Shown here: one piece after another, positions 12,371-24,909 of the stretch
Position numbering within the stretch: the first letter of the stretch is position 1
Layout: the number at the start of each line of letters is the position of its first letter
NCBI RefSeq assembly: GCF_030463565.1
Contig: NC_134643.1
Location: 79,047,721-79,111,720, forward strand
Source of the DNA: Pelecanus crispus
Lineage: Eukaryota; Chordata; Aves; Pelecaniformes; Pelecanidae
Direction of reading: 5' to 3'
Length of the DNA stretch: 64,000 bases
The notes under the pieces: generated by a model
The model's database searches: none
Told to the model about the DNA's origin: nothing
What the model saw: only the letters and a program-made list of their open reading frames with translations
Translations under genes and position numbers: made by a program

Positions 12371-12904
12371 GTGAGTTATATCACCTGAGCCTCAAAAACA
12401 TACACCTCAGCAAGTGTGATGAGAAAACCTTTATCTGGGACACTAAGCAACTAGCTTACATGGTTCTAACAAATATTCTTATTTTTAACTCCTAGGGTAG
12501 TCCTGGAGTAAGGACTACCTTCATTCTGTGTGAGACACTAAATAGCGACAAAATGTCTATCATGTAGACAGCCTGTTTGTCAGAACATAATTCTTACGGA
12601 CTTGAATCAATGCAAAATCCTCCTTCCTTCTCTTTGGTCAGCATCTTTGGAGCAGGTGGTGCCTGATACATGTTACCTGTGAGCTTGAGCTACAACAGTA
12701 CTGCCATCCAACACTGTCCTTAGCTGAACATCTCACGCATTCTCAAGACAAAGTAGGTAGTACCGTATATGATTTATCATACAACTAGAGTGCTTCTTTT
12801 CAATCTTCAGAGGAAGCTTTGGGGTTTTTGTTGTCTGAGTCCAAAATTTGTCTCCTGAGCTGTTTCCTAATCATTCATTTGATTCCTAGGTGTGTGGTGG
12901 AGCA

Positions 12905-12994
12905 AGATTGACTTGGTAATGTTAGGTTAATGGTTGGACTGGATGATCTTAAAGGCCTTTTCCAACATAAACAATTGTATGATTCTATGATTCC
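12905..12994 (+). mobile_element. CR1 3'-tail fragment
   Basis: Sense-oriented last 90 bases of CR1: GGTTGGACTGGATGATCTTA, then CCTTTTCCAAC and the octamer tail GATTCTATGATTC. Confidence 0.9.
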
Positions 12995-15900
12995 AAGAGG
13001 AATTTTTATGTGACTGTCTCCTCTTCTGCAATTGTAGGCGGTGCAGAATAACAGCCTCTATGGGGTAAATATCCTGGACACCTACCAATTGCTGCTGCTG
13101 CAGCTAGTCTGAGGAAAAGGGGCTGCTAGATTCTAGCAGAATACTCAGCAATGGGAAAGCATAGTGGTTGGAAAGAACTTGAAAAAGCAGAAGGAAGTGT
13201 GGTGACAGATGCCTTGAGGAGGATAGTTACTCAAAGCATCAAAATGTCATTTCTACAGCTCACAGTGTAGAGAGTACAAGTTGCAGGTATGGACCATGAT
13301 CTTGCTGCTTGGTGAACACAGGGCAAAGTAAATCCCCCTCACAATTATTCCAGACACTGGTGCAGTAGCAGGCATATATTGTTGAAAGGGAGGGAAATAT
13401 TTTCTCATACAAGTGTTTGGATAACATTTCTTATTATGTAAATGGCGTGCAGACAGAATAGCTGTTAGCACTTGAGAAATTGCAGCCTAGGCTTTCCCCA
13501 CGTTTTGCTAAGGCTTCCTGTGTGAGTGGTAGCAGCCACTGTGGTATTCTTCAGGACATGTCTTCTTTCTGATCCTGCGTGTTGCTCTTTGTGTAAGGCG
13601 CGCTCCCTGAAGGCTTGTGTGGTGTAGGAAGGGAAAAGCCAGACTATTCCTCTATTCTAACCACAAAAAGTCTGTTCACTGGGGAGCGGGAAGAGATGTG
13701 AGCGATACCTATGGCATCACCTGCATGGATTATGTAAGGCACAGGGAGAACAACCCTCAGGTACCCAAGAGTGACTACACAAAACTGACTGAACCTTCCC
13801 TGTGTGTAAGACACCATGACTGGTTCTGTGAGAAGAGCAGTATTAATTCATAGTGGCCTGATTGTGCCCAGGTGTCTGTAATGGAGATTAACAAACCACA
13901 TTACTACCGTGTGTTACTATACGCCAGGCTTCAAGGCAACTCTGCCCTGCAAGTTCTGAAGTGATAGACAAATGGAAGAGCAGGCTCTTTTAGTGGCACT
14001 TGCAGTATTTGGAAATGAAGCAGTTCATCTTTCAGCTGCCAAATCCACATGTTGACTGTTGCAAATTTCAGAGATTTTTGGTTCCAGACCACCTCCAGCT
14101 CCATACTGGTCCTAATACTTGTAGCTAGCAATACGATTCTTCAGACAGACAGTCACAAGGACTATGGTAGAGTATCTGCTGGCATGTGGCTGTATCATGA
14201 TGATTCTGGATGTATCATCAGCTGCATTTTGAAAGCACTCATGAATAGTTCAGATGTATCATGTCTTCTGCAAATGGCTGCAGTCGTCTTCTGTGGGTGG
14301 ACCTGTAAAGACAACAGAGGTCACAGTCTTTCAAGGGTACGTCATATAGGTGTAATATGACTTACCTTAACCAGACTCATTAATTAGGCTGGCAAATAGC
14401 TCTGTATGTTTTTCTTACACTGTACATTATACATCCAGCAGCAAGCCTACCTGTTTACTAAATATAATTTGGAGCCTTTCGAATATAGTAACCTTATATT
14501 ATTCCTAATTACCTTTAATTATCATAGTTTAGGTACTGAGTGCCAAGAAAGCATAGGTGCTGGCTTAAAAAAAAAAAAGCCAACAAAACCATAAGACTGC
14601 AATTTAAATGCTTGATCCTGACTTTTCTCACTAGTTTCTATGGGACTGATCATATGAATTTGGGATGTAGGCTTAGTCTCTAAAAAGAGAAACAATACAA
14701 ATCAGATGTACTCCAGGACAGATAGTATTGTTCTGAAGTTTAAGCATGTGGATGGGAAATAGAAGTCTTTTAGTTTTTAATCCCAGTTTTGCTCTAATTT
14801 ACTTAAAGTCCACTTAAGTGAACTTAAGGTTCTTAAATCTCCTCTTTCCATACTTATGAAATGTAGAGAATGTCTTTGTCGCAGTGTCTCGGAGTCTTTA
14901 TGATGGATTTAGCAAAGCCTGCTCCCTTATAGCAGCCTCTTCTGAGTTAAATGTGAGAGTGTTTACCACACGGCCAGGGCTGTGTTCTTCCCACTGCAAA
15001 CTCCAACTCCCATTACTTCATACTTGTTCAACCTTCAGTTACACAGCAGAGCAACAATGACTTTGGAAGACTATTGTAACTTCTTCCTCTTATTTGTCTT
15101 CTGTTGCAAGTGTAGTAACTCTGCCACCAGGACACGTATGTGTGACCGCCTAGTGAGATGAACAGTACAAATCCACTCAGGGAACAGCTGATGCCCACAC
15201 ATTTAGTATCATTTATATAAGACAGGAAGGGGGCATCAGAGTAATAGGAGAGATTAAGGCACAGGGGCGCTACTTTTATGACTTAGGAAAACTGAGCAAA
15301 AACTTACTTTTAGTTGAGGGGCAGCTGCAATGAGCACGTAATTAAAATCTTTTGTGGGAATGCTTTAGAGGAAATGAAATCTGTTTGTGTCAAGCACTGA
15401 TACAGAGAGGACAATTGCTAGGGAAAGAGGCTGTTAAAAAGAAGCTATTGCCCAAGAAGTTCTGCATTGACAGGCTTGGGGGTTTCTGACATAGTACTGC
15501 AGGCTGTCCTGGTTCTGTCCAGTCCCTTGTGTGGCTTGTGCAGGAAGCCGTTCCAGGAGCAGAAGGCAAGGTGTCTGAGTCTGCCTGTGTTCAGATGCCA
15601 TCTGAGCTGACTACATTAAGCCTCAGAAATAAGTCTCATCTCACAGATGAGCCTTTCTTGTGTTTACACTGAAGGACCCTGAATGAGGGCCTGGGCAAAC
15701 AAAGATGAAAAACACATTTGTGAGAAAGTTTCAAATCCCTATCATCCATCTCCTTGGACTGTGGCCTAGTCATCAAGTTATACGTTGGGTGAGAATGAAG
15801 GTTCCTCATCCCCCCATGCTTCCTGTGGATGCTGCGGACTAGAAAAGTCTTGGGAAAGGGAGGAGGGAAAACTTCAGAAGGGCATCCCAGGAGTCTTTGG

Positions 15901-17471
15901 CTTCTTTCCCCTGGTACTGGGCAAACAGAAGACTGGGGGTGTTGGCTGGCTTGGTGATGCAGTTGTGAGCAGGATGGGATTTAGTACGCTGCTCTAGGGC
16001 CCTACAGGTAATGCTTTTTTATTAAATTTGTATTATTTTTTCATTCTCCTATTTGTTCTTAAAAATCACAGTAGAAAGTTCCTCAAGCCGACTGTCTTGA
16101 GTTGCACTGAATGGTCATAATAAATACAGCTCAGGACATAACTGAAGATGTCCTACACATAACTGAAGATGCTGTACTCAGTGAAGTATTAAATAGCAGA
16201 TAGAAGTCAGGATAAATTCAGCTGTCACTGAATCGATTTGCCACTACTTTGAGATGGGTAGTAAAGAAGATTTCTTTTGATACATATGAGAAATCAACAT
16301 GAAGACAGACAGAAGCCAGTCCTTAGAGGAACTATGTGCGGATGAACATGAAAGGCTTTCAGTGGTTGTTAGTACAGATAAAAGCCTCCTGGACGATTTA
16401 ACTCCAAGCCAGTAGTTACTAAGTCAGTGAAAGGCTGTGGCAGGAGGAGTATCTTCATTGTGGAGGTGATTTGGAGAGAGGTTTACTCCAACTGCAAAAG
16501 CAATTCCAAGGGTCTTGTGCTCTTAGGAATCTGTCAGAGAAACAGGAGAATATGAAATGAGCTTCTCAATGCCAGCTATTCAAGCTAGCATGCTATGGAG
16601 AAATTTTTCTGTACATCTCTAAATACCAAGCCAAAGTGCCTTAATTTTCATATTGCCGCTGTGAAGTTCACATTGCTATTAGGTAGTGAGGTGCAACTGG
16701 CACTGATGTGCCAAACATCTTATGCTTTATGACAGTTATGTTTGATTTTTGAAACAGTCACTAGGAAAAGGAAAATGCACAGGGGCACTCTCTAAACTTT
16801 AAAAACAGTGAAATTGTTCAAGATCTTACTATTCTCTTGCTCAGGTATGGTCTTCTAAAGTACAGCTTGATTTTTTTTATTTTTTTTTCCCAGAAGCTCA
16901 AGCTGAGGGTGATATTCTGGATTGCTGCTGAAGTTAAGGCTTTCCTTTGTAACAAGGGATGTGAAGTCTTCAGCTATGGTGGTACATTTGGGCAGGAAAT
17001 GTTCTTTGGGTAGGTCTGCTCTGCCTTTCATACATAGGCCCAAATCCATTATCAAGCTTCAACTTCTTATTCATAATGGAGGGCCATATGTTCAAAAAAC
17101 ATTAACGTTTTCTAAACTACTCAGGTATTTACACTGTGAATTGCACGGGAACTGTAGTTAGCCTGTAGAGATTCTCCAAAGCACCACTCTACATTCACTA
17201 CAGGCTGTGCTGAACAAGTAGCCTGCATTATTCTTGTCAAATTTAGTTTTCAAATGGAGCACTACCTTTGACCAGAACCACTGTTTACTCATTCCTGATG
17301 TGACCATCACCTGAAGAAAGAGCATTCATTTTCAAGTGATGGGAAGTTGCCATGTTTTGGATGGGTGTCCCTGCTTCCTCGGCCAGAGTCCTGCAGTAGC
17401 AATATTGGTACGCTCATTGTGTGAGCCCTCCTCTGATCTGCTTTACTACTAGGTCATTCAGGCTAGCTCAG
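12995..17471. other. Intergenic, no gene recognised
   Basis: Unique-looking sequence with only the short 21-bp-period repeat at 16136. The open frames up to about 100 codons show no domain. Confidence 0.6.
16136..16172 (+). repeat. Short tandem duplication, 21-bp period
   Basis: ACATAACTGAAGATG occurs twice, at 16136 and 16157. Confidence 0.85.
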
Positions 17472-18645
17472 TGTATTGGGTTTGCGCAGCAAGGTTTTGG
17501 TAGTGGGGGGGCTACAGGGGTGGCTTCTGTGAGAAGTTGCTAGAAGCTTCCCCTGTGACCCTTAGAGCCAATGCCAGCCAGCTCCAAGACAGACCCGCTG
17601 CTGGCCAACGCTGAGCCCATCAGCAACAGTGGTAGTGCCTCTGTGATAACATATTTAAGAAGAGAAAGAAAAAACCCCACCGGGACACAAACTGCAGCTG
17701 GAGTGAGGAGTGAGAATATGTGAGAGGAACGACTCTGCAGACACCAAGGTCAGTGCAGAAGGAGGGGCAGGAGGTGCTCCAAGTACCAGAGCAGAGATTC
17801 CCCTGCAGCCCGGGGTGCAGCCCATGGTGAGGCAGCTGTGCCCCTGCAGCCCATGGAGGTCCACGGTGGAGCAGATATCCACCTGCAGCCCGGGGAGGGT
17901 CCCATGCCGGAGCAGGTGGATGTGCCCGAAGGAGGCCGTGATCTCATTGGAAGCCCATGCTGGAGCAGGCTCCTGGCAGGACCTGGGGACCTGTGGGGAG
18001 AGAGGAGCCCATGCTGGAGCAGGTTTGCTGGCAGGACTTGGGACCCCGCGGGGGACCCACGCTGGAGCAGTCTGCTCCTGAAGGACTGCACCCTGTAGAA
18101 GGGACCCACGCTGGAGCAGTTCATGAAGAACTGCAGCCTGTGGGAAGGACATACATTGGAGAAGTTTGTGGAGGACTGTCTCCCGTGGGTGGGACCCCAT
18201 GCTGGAGCAGGGGAAGAGTGTGAGGAGTCCTCCCCTGAGGAGGAAGGAGCGGCAGAGAGAATGTGTGATGAACTCACCACAACCCCCACTCCCCGTCCCG
18301 CCGCACTGCCTGGGGGGAGGAGGTAGAGAAAATCGGGAGTGAAGTTGAGCCCAGGAAGAAGGGAGGTGTGGGGGGAAGGTGTTTTAAGATTCAGTTTTAT
18401 TTCTCATTACTCTACACGTGTTCTCACGCTTCTCTCCTACTCAGTTTTGATTGGTAATAAATTAAACTGACTTTCCCCAAGTCAAGTCTGTTTTGCCTGT
18501 GACGGTAATCGGTGAGTGATCTCCCTGTCCTTATCTCGACCCACGAGCTTTTTGTTATATTTTCTCTCCCCTATCCAGTTGAGAAGGGGAGTGATAGAGC
18601 GGTTTTGGTGGGCACTTGGCATCCAGCCAGGGTCAACCCACCACA
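17472..18645 (+). mobile_element. Large solo LTR (1.17 kb) of a different ERV family
   Basis: Runs from TGTATTGGGTTTGCGCAGC to GGTCAACCCACCACA and is flanked by a perfect CTCAG duplication (17467-17471 and 18646-18650). AATAAA lies at about 18457. The middle (17860-18215) is an imperfect minisatellite with the core GCTGGAGCAG repeated about every 42-52 bases. Because of this composition, long open frames appear on both strands (for example 17655-18200 and 17750-18289 on the minus strand); they are not believed to be genes. Orientation is taken from the poly(A) signal and the TG...CA ends. Confidence 0.88.
17860..18215 (+). repeat. Minisatellite inside the 1.17-kb LTR
   Basis: About eight imperfect units with a GCTGGAGCAG-like core near 17865, 17907, 17960, 18011, 18061, 18109, 18154 and 18199. 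Spacing is 42-52 bases. Confidence 0.8.
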
Positions 18646-18650
18646 CTCAG

Positions 18651-19749
18651 TCACCCTTGCATTTCTATAGCAAATTAAACTAAAATGCGTGACTCCACAT
18701 TGAAGCGAATAATGTATGCTCCCATTGCTTTTACCAACTTTGCTGTGTGAGCAGAGATCTCCAGAAAGGGGTAGCAGGGAGACGAACAAGACACAACTGC
18801 TCCATAGATTTACAGTGTGAACTTGTGGCCAGGCTCATATCTTACAAATTAAATAGCACATCCTTGGTCTTCAGTGATTCCATTGCTTTTGGTTTGCACT
18901 GCAGTGCTCATTACCAGAGTCAGAATTGCTGGGTTTCAAAATGAATACTTTTTTATTCTAAAAAATAATAAGGAAGTATCCATTATTCATGTTTTATCTG
19001 GCAATATTTCCAGTGCTAGCAAATACATTTAATAGCAGTATAACTCCAGGCAATTTAAAAAGAAGTGTACAATTTCCTACACTGCAATTTCAGACAATGC
19101 AGTTTGCATTCACAGACTGAAACTGCAGTCACTGATGCAACTTCAGAGGCTTCTCTCTCTTTCAGGGGGGTGGTTTCCAATTGAGGGCTACAGCTGTGAT
19201 GATCAGATGTCATCCCTCAACACCAGAGACACATTGAGCATATACTGCATTGCTTTTCATCTCTCTTCTGTCACAGGGATGGAGCAGTCTTGGATTTAAA
19301 TATGGATTTCAATAGATTTTGGTTAAAAAAGGACACCTGATAGCCAAAGTAAATAATATATGCAAGGAGAAAGCAAATAAACAGAAGAAAGAAATGGCAC
19401 TTTGGCTGTAATAGGGAGTCTGTTTTCCTCCCCAGTTCTAGGTACTGCATGACATAATCTTTGTAACTTTTGTTTAAACTATCCTTTAATTATGCTGTTG
19501 CATTTGCAAAAGCCAGGCAAGTGTCAAATGGGGCTGTCAGAATTTAGCAAGAAATTAATCCTGCTGGATTTTGAAAGTCTGACCTGAAAGGGAGTTCCTT
19601 CTTGCACAACAAGCTAAATCCATTTCTAGTTCTCTTGCACCTGGCTTTTTGCTGACTTGATTTATATCAGCATTATATTCCATGCTGTTACATGCAAATG
19701 AAACTGGAAAAAATTAGTAAGAAATGAAAATTTGGCTTAATAGGTCTGG
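18651..19749. other. Intergenic spacer between two solo LTRs
   Basis: No gene, repeat or RNA recognised. Confidence 0.55.
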
Positions 19750-19754
19750 CTTTG

Positions 19755-20320
19755 TGTCGCGGTTTAGCCCCAGCCAGCAACTAAGCACCACGCAGCTGCT
19801 CGCTCACTCCCCCTACCCTGATGGGATGGGGGAGAGAATTGGAGGAGTAAGAGTGAGAAACACTCCTGGGTTGAGATAAGAACAGTTTAATAATTGAAAT
19901 AAAGTAAAATAATAATGATAATAACAATATAATAATGGTAATAATAATAATAATATACAAAGCAAGTGATGCACAATGCAATTGCTCACCACCCGCCGAC
20001 CAATACCCAAACAGTTCCCAAGCAGCAATCGCTGCTCCCCGGCCAACCCCCCACAGTTTATATACTGAGCATGATGTCATATGGTATGGAATAGCCCTTT
20101 GGTCAGTTTGGATCAACTATTCTGGCTGTGCCCCCTCCCAGTTTCTTGTGCGCCTGGCAGAGCAGGGGAAGCTGAAAAGTCCTTGACTGGTGTAAGCACT
20201 ACTTAGCAACAACTAAAAGATCAGTGTGTTATCAGCATTCTTCTCCTACTAAATCAAAAACACAGCACTATGCCAGCTACTAGGAAGAAAATTAACTCTA
20301 TCCCAGCCAAAACCAGGACA
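19755..20320 (-). mobile_element. Solo LTR, same family, minus orientation
   Basis: 566 bases, flanked by a perfect CTTTG duplication (19750-19754 and 20321-20325). On its own strand it keeps TATATAA, ATTAAA and an (ATT)n run. Very similar to 11799-12370, so the two probably inserted from the same active lineage. Confidence 0.93.
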
Positions 20321-20601
20321 CTTTGGAATTGAGAACTGGAACACCTATTGCCTGTGTATGTGCCCTCCAGCTACTGAGACTGTAAAGCCTGTCTTGGGAA
20401 TAGGACTGCATTAATCTGCGCTAGACCTGCTTTCTAGATTACCGCTGTTGGCATTACAAAGAAAAAGCTGTAGGATTAAGCAAAACAACAGTTACTGGAC
20501 TACTTGTCACATAGTTGCTTATAAATACTATAACAGCATTCCCTTTTTGCTCTAAGACAATTTATATCAGCTAAATACTTTCCATCATCTATCAGCAGTC
20601 C

Positions 20602-22075
20602 TGGTTAACAGGGGAGGTCCCAGCTCACTGGAGGTTTGCCAACATGACGCCCATCTAAAAGAAGGGCTGGAAGGAGAACCCGGAGAACTACACGCCTGTC
20701 AGCCTGACCTTGTTGCTGGGAAAGATTATGGAGAGGTTCATCTTGAGTGAACCCAACAGGCAAGTGCAGCAACCAGGGGATCAGGCCCAGCCAGCATGGG
20801 TTCATGAAAGGCAGGTCCTGCTTGACCAACCTGATCTCCTTTTATGACCTGGTGACCCGCCTGGCAGATGATGGAAAGGCTGTGGATGTCATTTACCTGG
20901 ACTTTAGCAAAGCTTTTGACACCGTCTCCCACAATATTCTCCTTGGGAAGCTGGCAGCTCATGGCTTGGATGTGTGTGGTCTTCGCTGGGTAAAAAACTG
21001 GTTGGGTGGCCGAGCCCAGAGAGTAGTTGTAAATGGAGTTAAGTCCAGTTGGCAGCCAGTCATGAGTGGTGTTCCCCAGGGCTCAGTTTTGGGGCCAGCC
21101 TTGTTTAATATCTTTATCAGCGATGTGGATGAGGGGATTGAGTGCACCCTCAGTAAGTTTGCAGATGACACCAAACTGGGTGGGAGTGTCGATCTGCTGG
21201 AGGGTAGGATGGCCCTGCAGAGGGACCTGGACAGGCTGGACCGATGGGCCGAGGCCAACTGTATGAGGTTTAACAAGGCCAAGTGTCGGGTCCTACACTT
21301 CGGGCACAACAACCCCATGCAGCACTACAGGCTTGGGGAAGAGTGGCTGGAAAGCTGCCTGGCAGAAAAGGATCTGGGGGTGTTGGTAGATAGCCGGCTG
21401 AACATGAGCCAGCAGTGTGCCCAGGTGGCCAAGAAGGCCAACAGCATCCTGGCTTGGATCAGGAATAGTGTGGCCAACAGGAGCAGGGAAGTGATTGTCC
21501 CCCTGTACTCGGCACTGGTGAGGCCGCACCTGGAATACTGTGTCCAGTTTTGGGCCCCTCACTACAAGAAAGACATTGAGGTGCTGGAGCGTGTCCAGAG
21601 AAGGGCAACAAGGCTGGTGAAGGGTCTGGAGCACAGGCCTTATGAGGAGCGGCTGAGGGAACTGGGGTTGTTTAGTCCAGAGAAGAGGAGGCTGAGGGGA
21701 GACCTTATGGCTCTCTACAACTACCTGAAAGGAGGTTGTAGTGAGGTGGGTGTTGGTCTCTTCTCCCATGTAGTTAGCAATAGGACGAGAGGAAATGGGC
21801 TTAAGCTGCGCCAGGGGAGGTTTAGGTTGGAAATTAGGAAAAATTTCTTCATGGAAAGGGTGGTCAAGAATTGGAACAGGCTGCCCAGAGAGGTGGTGGA
21901 GTCCCCATCCCTGGAAGCGTTCAAAAAAACGGGTAGATGTGGCACTTGGGGACATGGTTTAGTCTAGTCTACCCTTGATTGGTTTAGTGTGGACTTGGTA
22001 GTGTAGGTTAATGTTTGGACTGGATGATCTTAAAGGTCTTTTCCAACCTAAACGATTCTATGATTCTAAATACTT
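20602..22075 (+). mobile_element. CR1 LINE, 5' truncated, with near-open reverse transcriptase
   Basis: Sense copy with a 406-codon open frame (20747-21967) covering most of the CR1 ORF2 reverse transcriptase. Seen: [18 protein letters not shown] (residues 45-62), [16 protein letters not shown], and the active-site FADD at 138-141. The C-terminal part ([34 protein letters not shown]) is intact until an extra A near 21929 shifts the frame. Upstream of 20747 the frame is broken. It ends with TCTTTTCCAACCTAAACGAT and an ATTCTATGATTCTA tail near 22070. This is the best preserved CR1 here, but it lacks ORF1 and the endonuclease, so it cannot move by itself. Confidence 0.95.
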
Positions 22076-22938
22076 GAGCACTATGTTTTTCCTCCTGTAA
22101 ATGTCTAGTGATACATTGCCCATTAGATCATAACAAATCTGAGTTTTAAGTGCAAAGCCTCAACCAAAAAGGTCTGTTTGTATATATGATTCCTTGTGGT
22201 TTGCAAGAAGTGGGTGAGCAGGTCTTAGATCTGCTTTTTGTTCCTTCTCTGTAAAGGGAGGCAAAAGAGTTAGAATGAGAAAAACAGGAGTTATATTTTC
22301 TACACATGCTGTTGCACTAATAGTGAATACAGAGGTAACATTCTGTGGTCATTTTAATCTGCTGTTACATAGAGAAATCAAACTACTGAAATACAGAAAA
22401 TGGACTAAAAGTCAAACAACATTCAGAGATTTTAACTGGTTATGAGCTGCAGAAAGGATTTTTTTTTTACTATGTAGATTGTACTTGCAGATTCATATAT
22501 GCTTGAGATATATGCCTCAAAGAACTTATGAAAATGATATTACTGCAATGCAATGTTGTCCTCTGCTCCATACTGTCTTTTCTGATATTTTTGTTTTAAG
22601 AGTTGTTTCAATATTTAAAGGTCATTTCTCTATGTAGTCTTTTCTAATTGTGAAATGTTCATTTCACAAGCTTCATTGCATTGTCATGCTTTGCAGCATT
22701 GCTCTGAGGATGTAACTTATTTTATCATTCCAGGAAACTACAAATTAATCAAGCTTACTTGACATCAGGAATGTTTTTAAACAAAAGATAAAATCTTTTA
22801 ATAGAATTAGGAATGTCTCTTAAACTCAATTAAAGCAGCTATTTTGTGTGCATTAAACATAACCATTCCTGTTGTGAAGCAATGGCAGCACATATCCCTG
22901 ATCCCACAGAAAGTTTAGCATATTAAAGAAGTTTCAGA
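22076..22938. other. Intergenic spacer between CR1 and solo LTR
   Basis: AT-rich sequence with nothing recognised. Confidence 0.55.
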
Positions 22939-22943
22939 CTGCC

Positions 22944-23481
22944 TGTCGTGGTTCAGCCCCAGTCAGCAACTAAGCACCACACAGCTGCTCGCTCACCCTC
23001 CCCACACCCCAATGGGATTGGGGAGAGAATCGGAAAAAAAAAAGTAAAACCCATGGGTTGAGATAAAGGCAGTTTAATAGGACAGCAGAGGAAGAAAAAA
23101 AAAATGATAAAAGAATATACAAACAAGTGATGCACAATGCAATTGCTCACCACCCACCGACTGATACCCAGCCAGTTCCCGAGCAGCGATCGCTGCCCCC
23201 CAGCCAACTCCCCCCAGTTTATATACTGAGCATGACGTCGTATGGTATGGAATAGCCCTTTGGGCAGTTTGGGTCAGCTGTCCTGGCTGTGCCCCCTCCC
23301 AGTTTCTTGTGCGCCTGGCAGAGCAGGGGAAGCTGAAAAGTCCTTAACTGGTGTAAGCACTACTTAGCAACAACTAAAAGATCAGTGTGTTATCAGCATT
23401 ATTCTCATACTAAATCTCAAACACAGCACTATGCCAGCTACTAGGAAGAAAATTAACTCTATCCCAGCTGAAACTAGGACA
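22944..23481 (-). mobile_element. Solo LTR, same family, second subtype
   Basis: 538 bases from TGTCGTGGTTCAGCCCC to GAAACTAGGACA. Flanks CTGCC (22939-22943) and CTGCT (23482-23486) are an imperfect 5-base duplication. It has the GACGTCA form of the CRE and TATATAAAC on its strand. The R/U5 differs from 11799/19755 (CCTATTAAACTG, then CCCATGGGTTTTAC), defining a second subtype. Confidence 0.92.
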
Positions 23482-23486
23482 CTGCT

Positions 23487-24694
23487 ATTCCACCATACTT
23501 TCTCTTGATCAGTTACTTCCCCATCTCGTTCTTTTCCCCAACCTCAGCTGTTCATTCTTGCTTATTTGCTTCTGTGCCAGCTTCTCAGTTGTGTTATTAT
23601 GGCTGCTCATTCACCTTGCAAAATGGACCATGATGAGAGAGGATAAGTTGCAGTCTTCTGTAAATTCAGAGTTTTTATTTTATTTTATTTTAATTTTATG
23701 TTATAAAAAGTGTGAGGGTGTTGACAGTAAGCTCTTAACTAAGAATGATTTTCTGTTGAGGAGCTGGGCTTCTGGTTGGCACAATATCAGTGAATGAGTC
23801 ATACAGAATAAGATTTTTCTTTACAAGAAGAACAGAAATATCTATGTATTAGGAACAATGCAACATAGAACTATTCCCTATAGGTACTGCAGGGTACTGT
23901 TTCTTTGACCTAGATTCTGTGCACTACTGATGGGCCACAGTACATGAAAAAGAACAGACAAATCTTGGCAGAAATGGAAACAATCTCATGTCCATTCCAT
24001 TCTGGGCAAACAAAAAGATTTTATAATCTAATGTTTCATCGGTAGTGCATGGTGACCAGGATGGCAATACTGAACAAATTTCCTTAGGTTTATTTGGAAA
24101 ACAGTTAAGTGGTCATTCAGTTCTCTCTTGCTCTTTTTAAAGGTGATGTGGGGGTCTGAGGAATTAGACACTTAGCTGCAAATGGAAGATCACAATGAGA
24201 TGTGGGGACAACTTTCTTTTTTCCACATTTTCTGTGGGTGTTTCTTAGGCAGGTGAATTGCAAGTATGCACACTTTCTTCAGAGATAGGAAGCAGTGTGT
24301 TATGGCTTCAGTCAGGAGGCTTGGTAAATTTTGAGGACAGCTTTGGTCTGGTTTGATTTCTCAGGAAAGGGAAAAGGAGTAATGGTGTTGGTTTAGACAG
24401 AAGACTAAGACAGAAGTTCTGGATTCACTAAAGCTAGCAATAGATGATAAGGAAGGGAACGGATGCATCCCCTCAGTAGGGGACATCACAGCCAACTCAC
24501 AAGATTAGGAGCTATAGGAATATGTGTTATCAGTGTTGGTTGCATTTTGAAAGGTTTTTTGAGGTCTTGGGCTGAGAGCTGACTGAAGTCTCTACAACTC
24601 AGGATGAATAAAGTGCTTGTGAGTAATTTAGGATATGTACTGGGCAAGCTGTGTACAATAGGCTTCCAGCTGACTTTGGACCTTTTGTACTTTT
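23487..24694. other. Intergenic spacer
   Basis: Nothing recognised. The small open frame at 23558-23797 has no known domain. Confidence 0.55.
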
Positions 24695-24909
24695 TGGACT
24701 GATGATCTCAGAGGTCCTTTCCAATCTTAATGATTCCTAGTTTTTACTTTCATTATAAATAACCCAGCCACCAAGCCAGGAAACATGAAATTGCTACTCT
24801 ACCCTTAATTGGTTTAGTGGTGGACTTGGTAATGTTAGGTTAATGGTTGGACTGGATGATCTTAAAGGTCTTTTCCAACCTAAACGATTTTATGATTCTA
24901 TGATTCTAT
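24695..24909 (+). mobile_element. CR1 3'-end fragment, double-tail type
   Basis: Two successive CR1 3' ends, TCAGAGGTCCTTTCCAATCT at about 24708 and CTTAAAGGTCTTTTCCAACC at about 24861, joined by the same linker seen in the copies at 863-1455 and 59036-59831 (CCAGCCACCAAGCCAGGAAA). It ends in the GATTCTATGATTCTATA tail. Confidence 0.88.

Noticed and set aside
17655..18289. Two 180-codon minus-strand open frames that might be a novel repetitive protein
   Set aside because: They lie wholly inside an LTR with a target duplication and follow its minisatellite period.
21293..21955. Minus-strand open frame of 220 codons, and similar ones at 60269-61180 and 59364-60323
   Set aside because: Antisense shadows of CR1 reverse transcriptase; the same shadow recurs in each CR1 copy. 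The 59364-60323 frame also runs across two CR1 copies in opposite orientation.
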